Origin: Bacteroidales bacterium
GTDB taxonomy: Bacteria > Bacteroidota > Bacteroidia > Bacteroidales > S143-33
Reading direction: 5' to 3'
Length of the DNA: 35,474 bases
NCBI GenBank assembly: GCA_027031265.1
Contig: JALVRO010000179.1
Span: 1 to 35,474 of the forward strand
The notes beneath the pieces are model-generated. The model made no database searches and had not been told where the DNA came from. It worked only from the letters and a program-made list of their open reading frames with translations. How positions within the stretch are numbered: the stretch's first letter is position 1; each line of letters starts with the position of its first letter. This document shows positions 32,483 to 35,474 of this stretch, piece after piece. Position numbers and translations under genes: made by a program.

Positions 32483-34072
32483 ATGACCTCAATAAGACCA
32501 TCAGAAGTTAGCGATATTCTCAAGAAAAAAATTGCAGGCATCAAATCAAAGTCTGAACTAGAGGAAGTAGGCGTGGTTCTGCAAGTCGGTGACGGTATCG
32601 CTCGTATATACGGCCTGACAGAGGTAGAAGCCAACGAAATGATCGAGTTTGAGAACGGCATCAAAGGCATTGTCCTGAACCTAGAGGAAGACAATGTGGG
32701 TGCTGTGTTGCTCGGCCCTTCGGATGAGATCAAAGAAGGTGACACTGTTCGCCGTCTCAAACGTATTGCTTCTATAATGGTTGGCGAAAACCTTATCGGC
32801 CGTATTATCAACACAATTGGTGAGCCTCTCGATGGTAAAGGCCCTATCACTGGCGACCTTTATGAGATGCCTCTCGAGCGTAAAGCTCCAGGCGTTATTT
32901 TCCGACAGCCAGTCAAGGAGCCTCTCCAGACAGGTATCAAGGCTATCGACGCAATGATTCCTATTGGCCGTGGACAGCGTGAGCTTATCATTGGTGACCG
33001 CCAGACTGGTAAGACAACAATCGCCCTGGATACAATTATCAACCAGAGAGAATGGTTCGAAAAAGGTGAGCCTGTATACTGTATATACGTGGCAGTGGGT
33101 CAGAAACGCTCTACTGTTGCACAGATAGCCAAGACATTGGAGCGTTACGGTGCTATGGATTACACTGTGATCGTATCAGCCAGTGCTTCAGAGCCTGCAG
33201 CACTGCAGTTCTATGCTCCTTATGCTGGTGCTGCTATTGGTGAGTATTTCCGCGACACAGGTCGCCACGCACTTGTTATCTACGACGACCTGTCCAAGCA
33301 GGCTGTTGCTTACCGTGAGGTTTCATTGCTTCTGCGCCGTCCCCCAGGACGTGAGGCTTATCCTGGCGATATTTTCTACTTGCATTCACGTCTGCTTGAG
33401 CGTGCTGCTAAAATTATCGAAGACGATACGGTTGCATACCAGATGAATGATGTGCCTTCATCTATCAAAGACATGGTCAAAGGTGGCGGTTCGTTGACTG
33501 CTTTACCAATCGTTGAGACACAGGCTGGTGACGTGTCTGCATATATCCCTACTAACGTTATTTCAATTACCGATGGCCAGATATATCTCGAGGCTGACCT
33601 GTTCAATGCAGGTATACGTCCAGCCATTAATGTTGGTATCTCTGTATCACGTGTTGGTGGTTCGGCCCAGATCAAGGCAATGAAGAAAGTAGCAGGTACT
33701 CTTAAACTCGACCAGGCCCAGTACCGGGAGCTCGAGGCTTTTGCTAAATTCGGATCTGACCTGGATGCAGCAACACTGGCTATTATTGAGAAAGGCCGAC
33801 GCAATGTGGAAATACTCAAACAGGACAAATTCAGCCCAGTACCTGTAGAGAAACAGATTGCGATTATATACGCTGGTACAAAGAACCTGCTCCAGGATGT
33901 ACCTGTACGCAAGGTTCGTGATTTTGAAAAAGAATACCTTGATTATCTCGAGCATCATCACCGTGAGGATGTACTCGATGTGCTCAAACAGGGTGTGATT
34001 AACGAAGATGTGGAAAAAATCCTCACTGACGTTGCTCTGAAGATAGCAAGCCGTTATAAGCAAGATAAATAA
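32483..34072 (+). CDS. atpA: ATP synthase F1 subunit alpha
   Basis: The 529-residue product is the regulatory nucleotide-binding subunit of F1. The Walker A site is GDRQTGKT (171-178), followed by the Walker B region [17 protein letters not shown] and the alpha-type [23 protein letters not shown]. The arginine-finger region [17 protein letters not shown] is present. An N-terminal DELSEI-like segment is replaced by [15 protein letters not shown], as usual for the lineage. Length is slightly longer than E. coli (513), mainly at the C-terminus. Confidence 0.97.
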   Translation: MTSIRPSEVSDILKKKIAGIKSKSELEEVGVVLQVGDGIARIYGLTEVEANEMIEFENGIKGIVLNLEEDNVGAVLLGPSDEIKEGDTVRRLKRIASIMVGENLIGRIINTIGEPLDGKGPITGDLYEMPLERKAPGVIFRQPVKEPLQTGIKAIDAMIPIGRGQRELIIGDRQTGKTTIALDTIINQREWFEKGEPVYCIYVAVGQKRSTVAQIAKTLERYGAMDYTVIVSASASEPAALQFYAPYAGAAIGEYFRDTGRHALVIYDDLSKQAVAYREVSLLLRRPPGREAYPGDIFYLHSRLLERAAKIIEDDTVAYQMNDVPSSIKDMVKGGGSLTALPIVETQAGDVSAYIPTNVISITDGQIYLEADLFNAGIRPAINVGISVSRVGGSAQIKAMKKVAGTLKLDQAQYRELEAFAKFGSDLDAATLAIIEKGRRNVEILKQDKFSPVPVEKQIAIIYAGTKNLLQDVPVRKVRDFEKEYLDYLEHHHREDVLDVLKQGVINEDVEKILTDVALKIASRYKQDK

Positions 34073-34077
34073 ACACC

Positions 34078-34099
34078 CAGGGCAGGCATGCCTGCCCTG
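34078..34099. repeat. 22-bp perfect palindrome after atpA
   Basis: CAGGGCAGGCA is followed immediately by its complement TGCCTGCCCTG. It begins 5 nt after the atpA stop and ends 14 nt before the antitoxin gene. No T tract follows. It could attenuate transcription into the inserted genes or mark the junction of the insertion. Confidence 0.85.
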
Positions 34100-34113
34100 C
34101 CAACTGCACAAAA

Positions 34114-34332
34114 ATGCTTGACCTGAAAGATCTGGAAAATATTTGGGCTAACCTGCCAGAACCCTTAAAAATGGACATTCTGGCTTATGCTACTGCCCTT
34201 ACAAAGGATGTGAAACAAATAAGCCCTGGACAGCGTGAAAAGCTAGAGAAAAGACTGGAAACTTACCAGCAACAGGAGTCAGCTATTAGCTGGGGACATG
34301 TTTATAACCAGATGCTTGAAGAGTTGATATAA
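34114..34332 (+). CDS. Putative antitoxin of a RelE/ParE-type module
   Basis: This 72-residue, acidic, helix-rich protein resembles the small 'addiction module component' antitoxins: residues 1-35 form amphipathic helices (LKDLENIWANLPEPLKMDIL), and the C-terminus (SAISWGHVYNQMLEELI) fits a toxin-binding tail. The homology is suggestive rather than firm. Its stop overlaps the toxin start as TAATG, the usual coupled arrangement with antitoxin first. It lies between atpA and atpG, where no such gene is expected. Confidence 0.7.
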   Translation: MLDLKDLENIWANLPEPLKMDILAYATALTKDVKQISPGQREKLEKRLETYQQQESAISWGHVYNQMLEELI

Positions 34333-34640
34333 TGATTCGAAAAAAGTTCAAAATATACATCTCAGAGTCAGCTCTAAATGATTTGCACGCTCTGACAGAA
34401 TTTTACAAGAAACTGATGTTTCATCTGGCTAAAGGCTTAATCATTGAGCTAAACGAGACTTTCTCCAGACTTCAGACTAATCCAGCATCTTATGACGAAG
34501 GTTTTGACGGGAAATTTGGCATTTTAACTTTGCGCAAATATCCAGTGGAAGTTTACTACACAATTGAGGAACACAGCATAATCATTCTTTCATTCGAACA
34601 CAAAAACCTCAGTCCACTCAAGTGGATAGAACGTGTCTAA
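34332..34640 (+). CDS. RelE/ParE-superfamily toxin
   Basis: The 102-residue product has the family layout: an N-terminal strand (KFKIYISESALNDLHALTEF), two helices, then the LRKYPVEVYYTIEEHSIIILSFEHKNLSPLKW beta-sheet with a basic/aromatic end. The helix ALNDLHALTEFYKK and the C-terminal strand pattern match ParE-like toxins more than the mRNA-cleaving RelE branch. In ParE these proteins poison DNA gyrase, but the target here is unknown. The toxin is translated by coupling to the antitoxin and lies 12 nt before atpG. Confidence 0.8.
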   Translation: MIRKKFKIYISESALNDLHALTEFYKKLMFHLAKGLIIELNETFSRLQTNPASYDEGFDGKFGILTLRKYPVEVYYTIEEHSIIILSFEHKNLSPLKWIERV

Positions 34641-34652
34641 AAAATTAGCAAT

Positions 34653-35474
34653 ATGCAGAATCTCAAAGATATACGTAAGCGAATAGCCTCGGTAAAATCA
34701 ACTAAGCAGATTACACAGGCTATGAAAATGGTCGCAGCTGCCAAGCTGCGCAAGGTGCAGAACCGTATCATCCAGCTCAGACCATACACATACAAGCTCA
34801 AATCTTTGATGGAGGTAATCGTAGCCAGCGCCGAAGGTGAACTCGAAAATCCACTTTTCGAAAAACGTGATCTGAAGAAAGTTTTGGTCGTTGTCATCAG
34901 TGCCAACCGTGGTCTGTGTGGTGCCTTTAACACAAATGTTATTCGTAAAGCAGAAGAAGCTATCCAGGTATACCGCAAGCAAGGTATAGAGCCAGATATT
35001 TATGCTATTGGCAAGAAAGCAGCTTTCTATTTCAGCCATCACGACTATAACCTTGCCAAAGAAAACCACAATGCTATAGAAAAAGTCACCTTCGAACAGT
35101 CAAAGAGTCTGGCCCAGGAACTGATTGACCTCTTTATGGCAGGTGAATATGACCGTATTGACGTAGTTTACAATAGTTTCAAGACACCAGGCTCACAGCT
35201 ATTGGTACACGAACAATTCTTGCCTATCGAAAAACCAGAAGGACAGGGGGCAGAAGAGATGAACTTTATTTACGAGCCTGATCTGCAGACAATTATTGAC
35301 AGGTTGGTGTTTGGTTATATGCTATATGCAGAATTCTTCTTTTATCTGCTTGACTCTTATGCAGCAGAGCAAGGAGCACGTATGACAGCTATGCACAAAG
35401 CCACAGACAATGCCGAAGAAATGATTCGTCAGCTGACTCTCGACTACAATAAGGCTCGCCAAGCAGCTATTACC
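34653..35474 (+). CDS. atpG: ATP synthase F1 subunit gamma (3' end beyond the window)
   Basis: The frame opens at the ATG at 34653 (MQNLKDIRKRIASVKSTKQI) and stays open for 274 codons to the edge. QAMKMVAAAKLRKVQ at about residues 22-36 is the N-terminal coiled-coil helix that turns inside the alpha/beta ring, VISANRGLCGAFN (about 82-94) is the family pattern, and the last visible segment EMIRQLTLDYNKARQAAIT is the C-terminal helix. About 15 residues are probably missing. It is the central rotor subunit. Its distance from atpA (580 nt) is entirely due to the toxin-antitoxin pair. Confidence 0.95.
   Translation, partial: MQNLKDIRKRIASVKSTKQITQAMKMVAAAKLRKVQNRIIQLRPYTYKLKSLMEVIVASAEGELENPLFEKRDLKKVLVVVISANRGLCGAFNTNVIRKAEEAIQVYRKQGIEPDIYAIGKKAAFYFSHHDYNLAKENHNAIEKVTFEQSKSLAQELIDLFMAGEYDRIDVVYNSFKTPGSQLLVHEQFLPIEKPEGQGAEEMNFIYEPDLQTIIDRLVFGYMLYAEFFFYLLDSYAAEQGARMTAMHKATDNAEEMIRQLTLDYNKARQAAIT

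Noticed and set aside
32353-32850. 165-codon open frame opposite atpH and atpA
   Set aside because: Shadow frame, Ser/Arg/Pro-rich composition typical of antisense reading.
33376-33912. 178-codon open frame opposite atpA
   Set aside because: It is a shadow of the strongly conserved atpA frame, with no recognisable protein features.
34078-34099. Intrinsic terminator after atpA
   Set aside because: The palindrome lacks a T tract and atpG lies downstream on the same strand.

Overview
The window looks like part of a Bacteroidota chromosome. The grounds are promoter -7 elements of the form TAnnTTTG in front of several genes, an ATP synthase subunit a with a signal peptide and long N-terminal extension, an atp cluster ordered B-E-F-H-A-G without atpD or atpC, a complex I operon without NuoE/F/G, and a GxxExxY-family protein embedded in repeats. 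I cannot name the genus. All family assignments rest on motif reading; no search was run.

Layout. 1-1500: the start of an unrecognised gene, then a GxxExxY/PD-(D/E)XK-like gene sitting inside a tandem array of 104-bp quasi-palindromic repeats. 1518-2951: aspartate ammonia-lyase. 2952-3947: no protein gene, but a strongly structured RNA-like element followed by three related hairpins with compensatory base changes; from memory it most resembles HEARO/omega RNA, yet no IscB/IsrB gene is present. 3948-5817: TerC-family membrane protein and dapD. 5818-6284: a small gene remnant and a REP-like palindrome. 6285-9538: a translationally coupled aldehyde dehydrogenase and M1-type metallopeptidase (minus strand). 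9696-11609: an unknown secreted protein and a Nudix hydrolase, closed by a bidirectional terminator.

11666-21917 (minus strand): an 11-gene complex I operon, nuoA-B-C-D-H-I-J-K-L-M-N, followed by a small conserved-looking gene. The NADH-oxidising module is absent where it is normally encoded, between nuoD and nuoH. 22358-27297 (minus strand): an ABC-2 polysaccharide-type permease, iron-dependent alcohol dehydrogenase, a DUF389 membrane protein and a membrane-anchored MCP-like signalling protein, ending at a strong terminator. A divergent promoter pair separates this cluster from a class A penicillin-binding protein (27420-29921).

29933-35474 (plus strand): the ATP synthase operon atpB-E-F-H-A, a RelE/ParE-type toxin-antitoxin pair inserted after atpA, then atpG running off the window. 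Complex I would build the proton gradient that the F-type synthase uses; the c subunit has residues of the proton-binding, not the sodium-binding, type.

Most worth a second look: the orphan structured RNA and its covarying hairpins (3106-3725), the GxxExxY gene nested in its repeat array (269-1491), and the toxin-antitoxin pair inside the ATP synthase operon with a perfect palindrome at its upstream junction.
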